DNA from: DASXHZ01 sp036488085 | GTDB lineage: Bacteria; Acidobacteriota; Thermoanaerobaculia; Gp7-AA8 | Assembly (NCBI GenBank): GCA_036488085.1 | Contig: DASXHZ010000084.1 | Location: 29,410-93,409, forward strand | DNA length: 64,000 nt | Reading direction: 5' to 3' | Shown here: one piece after another, positions 44,204-54,026 of the stretch | Numbering within the stretch: position 1 is the stretch's first letter | Layout: the number at the start of each line of letters is the position of its first letter | The notes under the pieces: model-generated | Databases searched by the model: none | The model's input: the letters and a program-made list of their open reading frames with translations, nothing else | What the model was told of the DNA's origin: nothing | Position numbers and translations under genes: made by a program

Positions 44204-45235
44204 ATGAAGAAGGTCGCGATCAGCCTTCTCCTCGCGGCGACTGCGTGCGTCAACGCGCCGCAGGAGACCGCGACGACGGGAGCGGCGAAGCAGGCGCATT
44301 CCGGACCGGTGCGCATCGGCTTCTCGATGGACACGCTCAAGGAAGAGCGTTGGCAGCGCGACAAGGAGCTCGTCGAGAAGCGCGCGAAAGAGGTCGGCGC
44401 GACTCTCGACGTGCAGGTCGCGAACGGCGACGACGCCGTGCAGACGAAACAGGCCGACAACATGCTCACGAAAGGCGTCGACGTCCTGATCGTCGCGCCG
44501 CACAACGGCGAGATCGCGGCGTCGATCGTGGAGGCAGCGCACCGCAAGGGCGTGCCGGTCATCGCGTACGACCGCCTGATCCGCAACGCCGACGTCGACC
44601 TCTACATCTCGCACCAGGTCGTCCACATCGGCGAGATGCAGGGCGAGTACGCGCTGCAGCACGCGCCGAAGGGGAACTACGTCCTGATCGGCGGTTCCCC
44701 AACCGACTACAACGCGATCCTGCTGCACCAAGGACAGATGAAGATCCTGAAGCCGGCGATCGACCGCGGCGACATCAAGGTCGTCTCCGACCAGTACGCG
44801 CGCGAGTGGAAAGCGGAAGAGGCGTTGCGCATCACCGAGGACGCGCTCACGAAGAGCGGGAACAGGATCGACGCAATCGTTGCGTCAAACGACGGCACCG
44901 CCGGCGGTGCCGTATCAGCGCTGGAAGCCGCGGGACTCGGCGGCAAGGTCGTCGTCACCGGGCAGGACGCCGAGCTGGCAGCGCTGCAGCGGATCGTCAA
45001 AGGAACGCAGACGATGACGATCTACAAGCCGATCGAGCCGCTCGCCTACGGCGCCGTCGACGCGGCGCTCCAGCTCGCGAAGAAGCAGAAGGTCGCCGCG
45101 CCCGACAAGATCAACAACGGCAGGAAGGACGTTCCGGCGATCCTCATCGCGCCGATCGCCGTCGATAAATCGAACATCGACGCGACGGTGATCAAGGACG
45201 GATACCACACGCACGCGGAGATCTACGGCCAGTAA
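44204..45235 (+). CDS. xylF: Sugar ABC transporter substrate-binding lipoprotein XylF-like
   Basis: A 343-residue periplasmic binding protein with lipobox LLAATAC. It matches XylF: GFSMDTLKEERWQRDKELVEKRA, QVANGDDAVQTKQADNMLTKGVDVLIVAPHNG, AYDRLIRNADVDLYISHQ, VASNDGTAGGAVSAL, VTGQDAELAALQRI. The likely ligand is xylose or a similar pentose (family inference). Its start lies 5 nt after AAGGAG. It is the first of three overlapping transporter genes. Confidence 0.92.
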   Translation: MKKVAISLLLAATACVNAPQETATTGAAKQAHSGPVRIGFSMDTLKEERWQRDKELVEKRAKEVGATLDVQVANGDDAVQTKQADNMLTKGVDVLIVAPHNGEIAASIVEAAHRKGVPVIAYDRLIRNADVDLYISHQVVHIGEMQGEYALQHAPKGNYVLIGGSPTDYNAILLHQGQMKILKPAIDRGDIKVVSDQYAREWKAEEALRITEDALTKSGNRIDAIVASNDGTAGGAVSALEAAGLGGKVVVTGQDAELAALQRIVKGTQTMTIYKPIEPLAYGAVDAALQLAKKQKVAAPDKINNGRKDVPAILIAPIAVDKSNIDATVIKDGYHTHAEIYGQ

Positions 45236-46725
45236 TGCCGTCGCTGTTGGAGATGCGCGGGATCACCAAGCGCTTTCCAGGCGTCCTGGCACTCGACCAC
45301 GTTTCGTTCGACCTTCGTTCGGGCGAGGTGCACGCAATCGTCGGCGAGAACGGCGCCGGGAAGTCGACGCTGATGAACATCCTCGGCGGCGTCTATCCGT
45401 CCGGGACGTACGACGGCGAAATCGCGATCGATGGCGAGGTGCAACAGTTCCACGGCGTCCGAGCGGCCGAGGATGCAGGCATCGCCGTCGTCCACCAGGA
45501 GCTATCGCTCATCCCCGAGTTCTCGATCGCCGACAACATTTTCCTCGGCCGCGAGCCTCGCCGCCTCGGCGTGATCGATCACGATGCGATCCATACTCGC
45601 GCGCGCCTCTTCCTCGAAGACCTGCAACTCGCACTTGACCCGCATGTGCCGGTCGAGAACCTCGGCATCGGACAACAGCACCTCGTCGAGATCGCGAAGG
45701 CGCTCTCGCGCAACGCGCGCATCCTCGTCCTCGATGAGCCGACCGCCGCGCTGACCGAGACCGAGTCGGAGATCCTCTTCGGAATCCTCGAACGCCTTCG
45801 CGCCGCAGGCGCTGGGATCATCTACATCTCCCACAAGCTGGCGGAGGTTTTCCGCATCGCCAATCGCGTGACGGTCCTCCGCGACGGCCGCTGCGTCAGC
45901 ACCGATCCCGCGACCGACCTCACCGCGCCGGCGCTGATCGCGCGAATGGTCGGCCGCGAAGTTCCTTCGTTTGGTGCTCAGTGGCGCGGTGGCAGCCTCG
46001 CCGCCGACATCGTGTTCGAAGCCAAGAACGTCACGGTCACAGACGCGGTCGACAACGTCACCCTCTCCGTCCATCGCGGCGAAATCCTCGGAATGGCCGG
46101 CCTCCTCGGTGCCGGCCGCAGCGAGCTGCTCATGGCGATCTTCGGTGCGCACCCAGCGCGTACGGCGGGCGGGTTCTCCGTCGACGGCAAGGAGATCCCA
46201 ATCCGCCAACCGTCAGACGCAATCAAAGCCGGCATCGCATTTGTCACCGAGGAGCGCAAACGGTTCGGCCTCTTCCTCGACCACTCCGTGATGATGAACC
46301 TCACCCTCGCCGCGATCCGCAACATCGACGACGAGGCCGCCGTCGCGCAACACGCCGTCGACGACATGCACATCAAGACACTCTCGCTGGATGCCGACGT
46401 CGCGACACTCTCCGGCGGCAACCAGCAGAAAGTCGTCCTCGGAAAGTGGTTGCTCACGAAACCGAAGGTGCTCCTTCTCGACGAGCCGACGCGAGGCATC
46501 GACGTCGGCGCGAAGCAGGAGATTTACACCGAGATCGCGCGGCTCGCCGCGGAAGGAATGGCGATCGTGCTGGTGTCGTCGGAGCTGCCGGAAGTCCTCG
46601 GCCTTTCCGACCGCGTGCTCGTCCTCCACGAAGGGCGAGTTACTGGCGAGTTCGATCGCGTGGATGCAACTGCCGAGGCCGTGATGGCGTGCGCGATGGG
46701 CCACGCGCGGAGGATGACCGCGTGA
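45235..46725 (+). CDS. xylG: Sugar ABC transporter ATP-binding protein XylG-like
   Basis: A 496-residue protein with two ABC domains. First: VGENGAGKSTLMN, ABC signature region LGIGQQHLVEIAKAL, LVLDEPTAALT. Second: AGLLGAGRSELLMA, LSGGNQQKVVLGKWL, LLLDEPTRGIDVGAK. This tandem layout is typical of RbsA/XylG/MglA. The ATG overlaps the xylF stop (TAATG), and the stop overlaps the xylH GTG. Confidence 0.95.
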   Translation: MPSLLEMRGITKRFPGVLALDHVSFDLRSGEVHAIVGENGAGKSTLMNILGGVYPSGTYDGEIAIDGEVQQFHGVRAAEDAGIAVVHQELSLIPEFSIADNIFLGREPRRLGVIDHDAIHTRARLFLEDLQLALDPHVPVENLGIGQQHLVEIAKALSRNARILVLDEPTAALTETESEILFGILERLRAAGAGIIYISHKLAEVFRIANRVTVLRDGRCVSTDPATDLTAPALIARMVGREVPSFGAQWRGGSLAADIVFEAKNVTVTDAVDNVTLSVHRGEILGMAGLLGAGRSELLMAIFGAHPARTAGGFSVDGKEIPIRQPSDAIKAGIAFVTEERKRFGLFLDHSVMMNLTLAAIRNIDDEAAVAQHAVDDMHIKTLSLDADVATLSGGNQQKVVLGKWLLTKPKVLLLDEPTRGIDVGAKQEIYTEIARLAAEGMAIVLVSSELPEVLGLSDRVLVLHEGRVTGEFDRVDATAEAVMACAMGHARRMTA

Positions 46726-47792
46726 GGGCGCGCGCCTACACGATGGTGGTCGCGCTGATTGTCATCTGGATCTACTTCCAGTGGCGCACCGTCAGCGACC
46801 TCTATCCCTACGGCCTGTTCCTCCATCCCGTCAACTTTGCCAACCTCCTGAAGCAGATGGCGGTCACCGGTGTCCTCGCGGTTGGAATGCTCTTCGTGAT
46901 CGTCGCGCGGCAGATCGATCTGTCGGTCGGGTCACTCGTCGGGCTGGCGGGAGGCATCGCCGCGATGACGCAGGGATGGGGCCTCGTCCCCTCCCTCGCC
47001 GCGGCACTCGTGGTCGGAACCGCGGTCGGCGCGCTCCAGGGCGCGCTCGCCGCCTACGCGAACATCCCCTCCTTCATCGTCACGCTCGGCGGTCTGCTCA
47101 CATGGCGAGGCGTGATCCTTTACCTAACCAAGGGCGAGACGATCCCCGTACGTCTCCCAATCTTTCGCCTCCTCGGCGTCGCGTTGCTCACGCCGGCATC
47201 CGGCGTCGTCCTCGCCGTCATCGCGATCGCCGCCATCATCTGGACCGGCGTCCGTCGGAACCCATGGCGGTCGGCCGTTCTCTCGCTGCTCATCGTCGTT
47301 TTCATCGTGATGATGAACAGCCAAGGCGGCGTACCGCTCCCGGTGATCATCCTCATTGCCGTGGCGCTACTCGGCCACTTCCTGACGCAGCACACGGTCT
47401 TCGGCCGCTATCTCTACGCCATCGGCAGCAACCCCGAGGCCGCGCGCCTCTCCGGCATCAACTCCCAGCGCTACATCCTCGGAGCGTTCGCCCTCCTCGG
47501 CGTCCTCGTCGGAGTCGCGTCGATCCTGCACACCGGCCGCGTCGGCAGCGCCTCGCCTGATGCGGGCACTCTGATGGAGCTCGATGCCATCGCCGCCTGC
47601 GTCATCGGCGGCACGAGCCTGATGGGCGGACGCGGCAAAGTCTCCGGCGCCATCCTCGGTGCGCTCGTGATGGCGAGCCTCGACAACGGCATGTCGCTCC
47701 TCTCTGTAGAGAGCGCGACGCAATACATCATCAAAGGCGCCGTCCTCGTCGCCGCCGTCGGTTTCGACATGGCCGGGCGTAAGCGGGCGTAA
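46722..47792 (+). CDS. xylH: Sugar ABC transporter permease XylH-like
   Basis: A 356-residue inner-membrane protein with about ten hydrophobic segments: NLLKQMAVTGVLAVGMLFVIVARQIDLSVGSLVGLAGG, PSFIVTLGGLLTWRGVILYLTKGETIPV, GRYLYAIGSNPEAARLSGI with the EAA-like loop, and CVIGGTSLMGGRGKVSGAI. GTG 46722 overlaps the xylG TGA. It completes a full importer; no xylose isomerase or kinase lies in the window. Confidence 0.94.
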   Translation: MRARAYTMVVALIVIWIYFQWRTVSDLYPYGLFLHPVNFANLLKQMAVTGVLAVGMLFVIVARQIDLSVGSLVGLAGGIAAMTQGWGLVPSLAAALVVGTAVGALQGALAAYANIPSFIVTLGGLLTWRGVILYLTKGETIPVRLPIFRLLGVALLTPASGVVLAVIAIAAIIWTGVRRNPWRSAVLSLLIVVFIVMMNSQGGVPLPVIILIAVALLGHFLTQHTVFGRYLYAIGSNPEAARLSGINSQRYILGAFALLGVLVGVASILHTGRVGSASPDAGTLMELDAIAACVIGGTSLMGGRGKVSGAILGALVMASLDNGMSLLSVESATQYIIKGAVLVAAVGFDMAGRKRA

Positions 47793-47851
47793 TCGCGCTA
47801 AGCGCGGAGAGAAGGCGCGCCTCCCGCGATAAGCTTCCCGTCGAGATTCGC

Positions 47852-50437
47852 ATGCTTGCAGCAGACACGATGCTCGGCCCCTACAGGATCGTCGCGCCCA
47901 TTGGGGCGGGCGGTATGGGAGTCGTCTATCGCGCCGTCGACACGCGGCTCGGCCGCGAGGTCGCGGTCAAGGTCCTCTCGCCTCACCTCACCGGCGACGC
48001 GGACGCGACGAAGCGCTTCGAGCAGGAAGCGCGCGCCGCTGGGAAGCTGAACCATCCGAACATCCTGGCGATCTACGACATCGGCACCGAGGGCGACTCG
48101 CGCTACATCGTCTCCGAGCTACTCGAGGGGGAGTCGTTGCGCGCGCGGCTCCGCAACGGAGCCATCCACCCGAGGAAGGCGACTGACTACGCGCAGCAGG
48201 TGGCGCGGGGGCTGGCGGCGGCGCACGAACGGGGAATCGTCCACCGCGATCTCAAGCCGGAGAACCTCTTCCTCACGCGCGACGGCCACGTCAAGATCCT
48301 CGACTTCGGCCTCGTCAAACTGATGTCGCCGCGGTTCCCGGGCGACGCGAACGCCGACCCTGAATCCGACACCATGCGCGGGACGCCGACCGAGCCGGGG
48401 CGGATCATGGGAACGGTCGGCTACATGGCGCCGGAACAGATCCGCGGCGGCTCGGGCGACCATCGTTCCGACATCTTCTCCTTCGGCACGATCCTCTACG
48501 AGATGCTCGCGGGCCGGCCGGCGTTCCAGGCCGAATCGCCGATCGAGACGCTGAACTCGATTCTGAAGGACGAGCCGGCCGACTTCTTCGACCTCGGCCT
48601 CCGCGTCCCCGGAGCGCTGGAGCGGATCGTCCGGCACTCTCTCGAAAAGAACGCGAACGAGCGGTTCCAGTCGGCCCGCGACCTCGCCTTCGACCTCGGC
48701 GCGATCTCCGGGCTGACGTCGCAGATCATGAGCGGACGGAGCTGGCCGCGCGTCGACCTGCAGCGCGTCGCGACTTGGGTCGGCTTCGCGATGCTCGGCG
48801 CGATTGCGCTCCTGCTCGCGTTCGCGGTCGGCACGCGTTACGGCCGGAGGCCCCCTCCCGCGTACGCCCGCATCACGTTCCGCAGCGGAACGATCCTCCA
48901 CGCACGCTTCTCCCCCGACGGGCAGACAATTCTCTACGGCGCGCGGTTCGGCGGCGGACCGTCGACGGTCTACTCCGTTCGCGCCGACTCTCCCGAGTCG
49001 CGCGATCTCGGCTTCGGTCCTTCGGAGCTCCTGGCCGTCTCGTCGACGGGACAGATTGCCATCGCGTTGCAGCCGCGCTTCATCGGCTACCTGCGCGAGA
49101 GCGGCACGCTGGCGCAGGTGCCAATCGCAGGCGGCTCCGCTCCGCGCCGGATCCTCGACGATGTCGAAGCCGCCGACTTCGCGCCCGACGGAAACGCCCT
49201 CGCGGTCGTCCGTACGATCGAAGGACGCTGCCGGCTCGAGTACCCGATCGGCAAAGTCATCTACACAACCGTCGGATGGATCAGCCACCCGCGCTTCTCG
49301 CCGAAGGGCGACACCATCGCGTTCATCGATCATCCGTTCACCAACGACGACCGCGGCGCCGTGAGCATCGTTTCCGTCGACGGCAAGAACCCGCGGGTCC
49401 TCACCGATCAGTTCGAGAGCGTCGAAGGGATCGCGTGGAATCGCCGCGGCGACGACATCTGGTTCTCCGCTCATCGCACGAGCGCGCCCGGCCGTTCGCT
49501 CAACACCGTCTCCGTGCGCGGCTACCTGCGCCTCATCGACACCAACGCCGGCTGGCTCTGGCTGCACGACATCGCGCGCGACGGCCGGATGCTCGTTTCG
49601 CAACAAGACATGCGCGCGGGAATCATGGCGAGCGTTCCGGGCGAGAGGCAGGAGCGCGACCTCTCGTGGCACGACTACTCCGTCGTCCGTGACCTCTCCG
49701 CGGACGGGAAGACCGTTCTCTTCTCCGAGTCTGGCGAAGCCGGCGGGTCCCTTTTCGGCGTCTACATCCGGAGCATCGACGGCTCCCCCGCCATCCGCCT
49801 CGGCGACGGCACGTCCGAGTCGCTCTCGCCGGACGGCCGCTGGGTACTGTCGATTCCGCGGAACCGGAAGGCGCCGCAGATCACGCTGCTGCCGACCGGC
49901 GTCGGCCAGCCCCGCGCGGTGACAAACGACGCGCTTTCCCACCGCAACGCCCGATGGTTCCCGGACGGAAAGCACATCCTCTTTCAAGGGAACGAGCCGG
50001 GCCACGCACCGCGCCTCTGGATGCAGTCGATCGATGGCGGTGCGCCGCGCGCCGTCACGCCGGAGAATGTTGGCGGCGTGCTCGTGACCCCCGACAACAC
50101 GCGAGTGCTCGGGCGCGGCCCCGATCGCCGCTACTTCTTCTATCCGATCGACGGCGGCGCGCCCAAGGCCGTCCCCGCGCTGCAGTCGAGCGACTTTCCG
50201 ATCCGCTTCACTCCGGATGGGCACGCCCTGTTCGTCTCGACGTTCGGGAAAGTGCCGGCGATTCTGACGAAGGTCAACCTCTCGACCGGCGAGCGGACGG
50301 TGCAACGCACCGTTCAGCCCGCGGATGTTTCCGGCCTGATCAACATTGGTCCCATCTATGTGACACCGGACGGCGGGACGGTCGTTTATTCCTACACACG
50401 CCTCCTCTCATCGGCCTACCTCGCCTCGGGCGAGTAA
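47852..50437 (+). CDS. Membrane Ser/Thr protein kinase with extracytoplasmic TolB-like repeats
   Basis: An 861-residue receptor kinase. Kinase domain at about 10-275: GAGGMGVVYRA, Lys in VAVKVL, HRDLKPENLFL, DFGLVKL, GTVGYMAPEQIRG. Transmembrane helix near 310-328 (WVGFAMLGAIALLLAFAVGT). The rest is a beta-propeller of TolB/WD40-like repeats (ARFSPDGQTILYGARF, PRFSPKGDTIAFID, ESLSPDGRWVLSIP, ARWFPDGKHILFQGN). This architecture is very common in Acidobacteria. It may sense an envelope signal; no cognate target is next to it. Confidence 0.94.
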   Translation: MLAADTMLGPYRIVAPIGAGGMGVVYRAVDTRLGREVAVKVLSPHLTGDADATKRFEQEARAAGKLNHPNILAIYDIGTEGDSRYIVSELLEGESLRARLRNGAIHPRKATDYAQQVARGLAAAHERGIVHRDLKPENLFLTRDGHVKILDFGLVKLMSPRFPGDANADPESDTMRGTPTEPGRIMGTVGYMAPEQIRGGSGDHRSDIFSFGTILYEMLAGRPAFQAESPIETLNSILKDEPADFFDLGLRVPGALERIVRHSLEKNANERFQSARDLAFDLGAISGLTSQIMSGRSWPRVDLQRVATWVGFAMLGAIALLLAFAVGTRYGRRPPPAYARITFRSGTILHARFSPDGQTILYGARFGGGPSTVYSVRADSPESRDLGFGPSELLAVSSTGQIAIALQPRFIGYLRESGTLAQVPIAGGSAPRRILDDVEAADFAPDGNALAVVRTIEGRCRLEYPIGKVIYTTVGWISHPRFSPKGDTIAFIDHPFTNDDRGAVSIVSVDGKNPRVLTDQFESVEGIAWNRRGDDIWFSAHRTSAPGRSLNTVSVRGYLRLIDTNAGWLWLHDIARDGRMLVSQQDMRAGIMASVPGERQERDLSWHDYSVVRDLSADGKTVLFSESGEAGGSLFGVYIRSIDGSPAIRLGDGTSESLSPDGRWVLSIPRNRKAPQITLLPTGVGQPRAVTNDALSHRNARWFPDGKHILFQGNEPGHAPRLWMQSIDGGAPRAVTPENVGGVLVTPDNTRVLGRGPDRRYFFYPIDGGAPKAVPALQSSDFPIRFTPDGHALFVSTFGKVPAILTKVNLSTGERTVQRTVQPADVSGLINIGPIYVTPDGGTVVYSYTRLLSSAYLASGE

Positions 50438-50472
50438 CGATCTTGCATGATGAGTCGTAGTAAGGACGACGT

Positions 50473-50883
50473 ATGAGAATCACTTTCGCACTCGCCGCTT
50501 TGCTCTTCGCAGGCACCCTGATGGCGCAGGAGTCGTCGACGACTTCGCCTGACTATTCGCGGCCGACGCTCCTCCGCATTCTGTCGGTCGATCACACCGC
50601 GCAGGAGGAACGCCGCGTCGACTTTCCGTTCGGCGCGGTGCGCATCGAGGGACGGAGCACTCGCTGGCTGATCGGCTACCTCCCGTTCCTGATGCCGCTC
50701 TCCGGCTCCGTGAACACCGGCCGCGGTCTCGGCAGTAATTTCCCCGACCCGTTCGCGCTGACGAACACGCAGCTCGCATACGGCCCGCGAACATGGCGCG
50801 ATCAGCGTGCGATGTCGCGCGAGCTACGCCGCATCGAGTCGGAGGAGAAGAAGCGCGCGAAGATCAAAGTGAGTCCGGAATGA
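50473..50883 (+). CDS. Secreted hypothetical protein
   Basis: A 136-residue exported protein (signal ITFALAALLFAGTLMAQ). The mature part is Pro/Arg-rich with short hydrophobic stretches (RWLIGYLPFLMPLSG) and a charged C-terminal helix (LRRIESEEKKRAKIKV). No family recognised. It lies 35 nt after the kinase and its stop overlaps the SDR gene start, so it may be part of one unit. Confidence 0.65.
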   Translation: MRITFALAALLFAGTLMAQESSTTSPDYSRPTLLRILSVDHTAQEERRVDFPFGAVRIEGRSTRWLIGYLPFLMPLSGSVNTGRGLGSNFPDPFALTNTQLAYGPRTWRDQRAMSRELRRIESEEKKRAKIKVSPE

Positions 50884-51437
50884 AGCGGCTGCTCGTTACG
50901 GGCGGCACCGGCGGCCTCGGCACCGTCGTGGTCCCGCGCCTCGCGCGCGACTACGAATGCATCCTGATGCGCCGCGACGAAACCCCCGCGATCGACGGCC
51001 CGCTCTTCGGGATCGTGGCTCTCGCGGGCGCCTTCGCGTCCGGCGTCTCGACCGAAACCGCTGCGCAGATGATCGAGGCGAACCTCTACAGCTTCACGCG
51101 CGTCCTCGATCTCGCGCTTCCGCATCTCGAAGAGGGGGGACGCATCGTCGCGATCAGCTCCGCTGCATCGCTGTCCCAGCCCGCGAGCCTCGCCGCCTAC
51201 ACCGCGTCCAAGTCCGCACTGAACGCGTACATCCTCTCCCTCGCCCACGAGCTCGCACCCCGCCGCATCACCGCCAACGCGCTCCTCCCCACCGCCCTCG
51301 CGACCGCTCCCATGCGCGCTCAGATGTCCGACGACCAACTCGTCCCGCTAGCCCGCGTCGCCGAGTGGATCGCGTTCTTGCTATCCGACAACGGCGGCGG
51401 CGTGACCGGACAGTTGATTACGCTCGCGGGTCGCTGA
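50880..51437 (+). CDS. Short-chain dehydrogenase/reductase
   Basis: A compact 185-residue SDR: LLVTGGTGGLGTVVVPRLA (nucleotide-binding TGxxxGxG), GIVALAGAFA, ISSAASLSQPASLAAYTASKSAL with the catalytic Ser and YxxxK, and ITANALLPTALATAPMR. It is shorter than usual (about 240-260) because the helix D region is trimmed. It starts in the ATGA overlap with the upstream gene and overlaps the convergent VOC gene by 20 nt. Substrate unknown. Confidence 0.9.
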   Translation: MKRLLVTGGTGGLGTVVVPRLARDYECILMRRDETPAIDGPLFGIVALAGAFASGVSTETAAQMIEANLYSFTRVLDLALPHLEEGGRIVAISSAASLSQPASLAAYTASKSALNAYILSLAHELAPRRITANALLPTALATAPMRAQMSDDQLVPLARVAEWIAFLLSDNGGGVTGQLITLAGR

Positions 51438-51801
51438 GCACCGACAGGATGTTCCCCGCTGGATCCTTGAACCACGCGATCGTCGGGCCGTTACCGCGCG
51501 CGATGCCTTGGTCATCCGTCTTGATGCCCGGCATGTCGTAGTGCTCGAACACTACGCCGCGCTTCTTCAGCTCCGCGACCGTCAGCTCGACGTCGCCAAC
51601 CTCGAAGTTCAACACTGTGAACGTCGCCGGCTCATGATTCGGCTTTCGATACAGGAACGCCCGCCCTCCACCCGGAAGCTCCAACGACAGCCCCTCCGGC
51701 GTATCCCTCACCTGAAGCTGCAGGACCCCGCGGTAGAACGCGGTCGCGCGTTCGAGATCGTCAATGGAGAAACCCGAGAAGGCTTTCGAATCGTTCAACA
51801 C
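51418..51801 (-). CDS. VOC/glyoxalase-family protein
   Basis: A 127-residue single-VOC protein: FSGFSIDDLERATAFYRGVLQLQV, LELPGGGRAFLYRKPNHEPATFTVLNFEVGDVELTVAELKKRGV and GPTIAWFKDPAGNILSVL. Metal ligands of glyoxalase I are only partly kept. Similar proteins are common stress-related or uncharacterised enzymes. It overlaps the SDR gene tail to tail. Confidence 0.88.
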   Translation of the reverse strand: MLNDSKAFSGFSIDDLERATAFYRGVLQLQVRDTPEGLSLELPGGGRAFLYRKPNHEPATFTVLNFEVGDVELTVAELKKRGVVFEHYDMPGIKTDDQGIARGNGPTIAWFKDPAGNILSVLSDPRA

Positions 51802-52189
51802 TCAGTTGCTCCTATCGGGTGATCGGTGCAAGCAATGGCCGTGCGCGGTGGATGGAGCACGAAGCGTCGGCGTTGCTTTGTGAGCCACCAAACGATCCGC
51901 GCGAGACGCACGCCCCTCATCCGGCATTCGGCCACCTTCTCCCGTAGGGAGAAGGAGATGTCTGGGAAAAAACATCGCCCTCTCCCTTGGGAGAGGGTGC
52001 CGCGAAGCGGCGGGTGAGGGCACGGCGCTCGCGAAGAGCGCGGCTCAGTTCACACGCCAGCGTTCGCGTCTAGCATGCATCCGTCGCAAAGCTCAGGCGC
52101 GCCAGAATGTCGTCACGCGTTAGCTCGGAAAAATCGGAAAGAACCTCTTTCTCCGTCATCCAGAGGCGAGGTACGACAGGACTCACAAG
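51802..52189. other. 388-nt gap holding a repeat copy
   Basis: No gene is visible. Positions 51910-52023 are the second copy of the bipartite repeat described at 20-177. The rest shows no ORF, RNA or terminator I can support. Confidence 0.5.
51910..52023. repeat. Bipartite palindromic intergenic repeat, copy 2
   Basis: Left half 51910-51959 and right half 51975-52023 match 20-68 and 127-175 with few differences; the centre between the halves is shorter here (about 15 nt against about 58 nt). Confidence 0.75.
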
Positions 52190-53989
52190 CTACTTCAGGA
52201 AGCTCAGTCCCCACGAGCTCTTCACGAGCCACTCCATCAACTCCGTGCCGTTGATCGGCTTCGAGATCCAGAAGCCTTGGGCGAGGTCGCAGCCGAGGTC
52301 GCGGAGCATGTTCCAGGTGGCCTCGTCCTCGACCCCCTCGGCGCAGACCTGCTTGCCGAGATTGTGGCCGAGGTCGATGACCGTACGGACGATCGCGGCA
52401 TCGGCTTCGCTCGTCGTCATTCCGCTCACGAACGACTTGTCGATCTTGATCTCGTCGATCGGGAGTTGCCGGAGGTGAGTCAACGACGAGTAGCCGGTGC
52501 CGAAGTCGTCGACCGACAGCCGCACACCCATCGACTGCAGCATCGACATCACCGCCAGCGCGTGCGCCGGGTCGGCCATGATGCTGCTCTCCGTGATCTC
52601 GATCTTGAGGAAGCGCGGATCGACGTCCCATTTCGTGAGCATCGAGTGCACCTTCGACGGCAGCGCCTGATCGAGAAGGCTCTTCGCGGAGATGTTCACG
52701 GCGATGTGAATCGGCGCGCCGGCTTCGCGCCAGGCGTGCACCTGCGCGAGGGCGCGCTCGAACAGCCAGTCCGTGACCGTGCGAATGAGTCCCGTCCGCT
52801 CCGCGATCGGCACGAATACCGTGGGCGAGATCTGCCCCCTCTGCGGGTGATTCCACCGCAGCAGGACCTCGGCACGCGTCATGAGACCGCTGCGCATGTG
52901 CAGCTTCGGCTGGTAGTACGGCTCCAGCTCGTTGCGCTCCAGCGCGTGCCGCAACTCGACGACCAGCGACAACTGATCGGCAGACTGCTTCCTCGTTTCG
53001 TTCTCGTCTCGGTGGAACGAGTAGCCGGTCTGCGCCTGCTTCGCCGCGTACATCGCGACGTCGGCGCGGCGCAGGAGCATCCGCGCGTCGGTGCCGTGCG
53101 ATGGATACAGCGCGATGCCGATGCTCGCGCCGATCTCCAGCACCTGTCCGTCGACGATGACCGGCTGTTCGAGTGCGTTGAGGATGTTGCGCGCCGTGCG
53201 CGCCACGTCGGTCGAATCCATCGCGCCCCCGAGGAGAATCGCGAACTCGTCGCCGCCGAGGCGCGCCACCGTGTCGGTGTCGCGGAGCTGGTTCCGGAGA
53301 CGGAACGCCACCTGCTGCAGGAGCAGATCGCCGAACTGATGACCGAACGTGTCGTTGACCTCTTTGAAGCGGTCGAGGTCCATCAGCAGCAACGCGAGCG
53401 TCGAGCTCGTCTCGCGTGCGCGGTCGATCTCGCGGTTGAGCGTCTCGAACAGCATCGTGCGGTTCGGCAGGTTCGTCAGACCGTCGTGCATCGCCTGATG
53501 GCGGAGCATCGTCACCTGCGACTTTTCCGCGGTCACATCGCGGACGAACGCGACCCAGTGTGTGAGCGCGCCGGCATCAACCACCGGCACGAGCTGGAGG
53601 TCGAGCTCGAATTCGCTGCCGTCCTTGCGCAGCGCCGTCGCTTCCGCCGCGAACGGGCGATGCTCGAAGACGTGCTGCAGCAGCGCGGACGAGATTGCCG
53701 CCTGCCGGTCGACGATGCCGAATGCGATCGGCGTCTGTCCGATGATCTCCTCGCGCCCGCGGTTGTACAGCGCGCAGAAACCGTCGTTGACGAACGCGAT
53801 GCGCGGACCGTCCGCCTCCACCGCCGGCGTCATGATCGCGATCCCGTGTACCGAGACGTGGACGGCCGTGCCCAGGAGTTGGAGCTGCTCGGCCTGGAGC
53901 CGCTGCTCCGCCAGCCGCCGCTCCAGCGTGGCGGACGGCTCGAGCGTCGTCGTCCACGGCGTGCGGAAAGAGATCACATCATCGGACAT
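52190..53989 (-). CDS. PAS-GGDEF-EAL cyclic-di-GMP signalling protein
   Basis: A 599-residue cytosolic protein. PAS/PAC domain at about 40-150 (HVSVHGIAIMTPAVEADGPRIAFVNDGFCALYNRGREEIIGQTP), GGDEF domain at about 165-325 with intact RLGGDEFAIL, and EAL domain at about 345-590 with EVLLRWNHPQRG (variant of EALLRW, catalytic Glu kept), IEITESSIM and VDDFGTGYSSLTHLRQLPIDEIKIDKSFV. Both catalytic halves look active, so it could make or break c-di-GMP depending on the PAS signal. No transmembrane helix. Divergent from the methyltransferase gene. Confidence 0.94.
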   Translation of the reverse strand: MSDDVISFRTPWTTTLEPSATLERRLAEQRLQAEQLQLLGTAVHVSVHGIAIMTPAVEADGPRIAFVNDGFCALYNRGREEIIGQTPIAFGIVDRQAAISSALLQHVFEHRPFAAEATALRKDGSEFELDLQLVPVVDAGALTHWVAFVRDVTAEKSQVTMLRHQAMHDGLTNLPNRTMLFETLNREIDRARETSSTLALLLMDLDRFKEVNDTFGHQFGDLLLQQVAFRLRNQLRDTDTVARLGGDEFAILLGGAMDSTDVARTARNILNALEQPVIVDGQVLEIGASIGIALYPSHGTDARMLLRRADVAMYAAKQAQTGYSFHRDENETRKQSADQLSLVVELRHALERNELEPYYQPKLHMRSGLMTRAEVLLRWNHPQRGQISPTVFVPIAERTGLIRTVTDWLFERALAQVHAWREAGAPIHIAVNISAKSLLDQALPSKVHSMLTKWDVDPRFLKIEITESSIMADPAHALAVMSMLQSMGVRLSVDDFGTGYSSLTHLRQLPIDEIKIDKSFVSGMTTSEADAAIVRTVIDLGHNLGKQVCAEGVEDEATWNMLRDLGCDLAQGFWISKPINGTELMEWLVKSSWGLSFLK

Positions 53990-54026
53990 GGCGGAAGTAT
54001 GGCTTCAGAGCGATCATAACGTAGTC

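Noticed and set aside
48119..50305. 728-codon minus-strand frame opposite the kinase
   Set aside because: Antisense shadow of the kinase-TolB gene; Arg/Asp/Glu-rich with no domain.
52277..54019. 580-codon plus-strand frame opposite the PAS-GGDEF-EAL gene
   Set aside because: Shadow frame; the real gene has intact GGDEF and EAL motifs.
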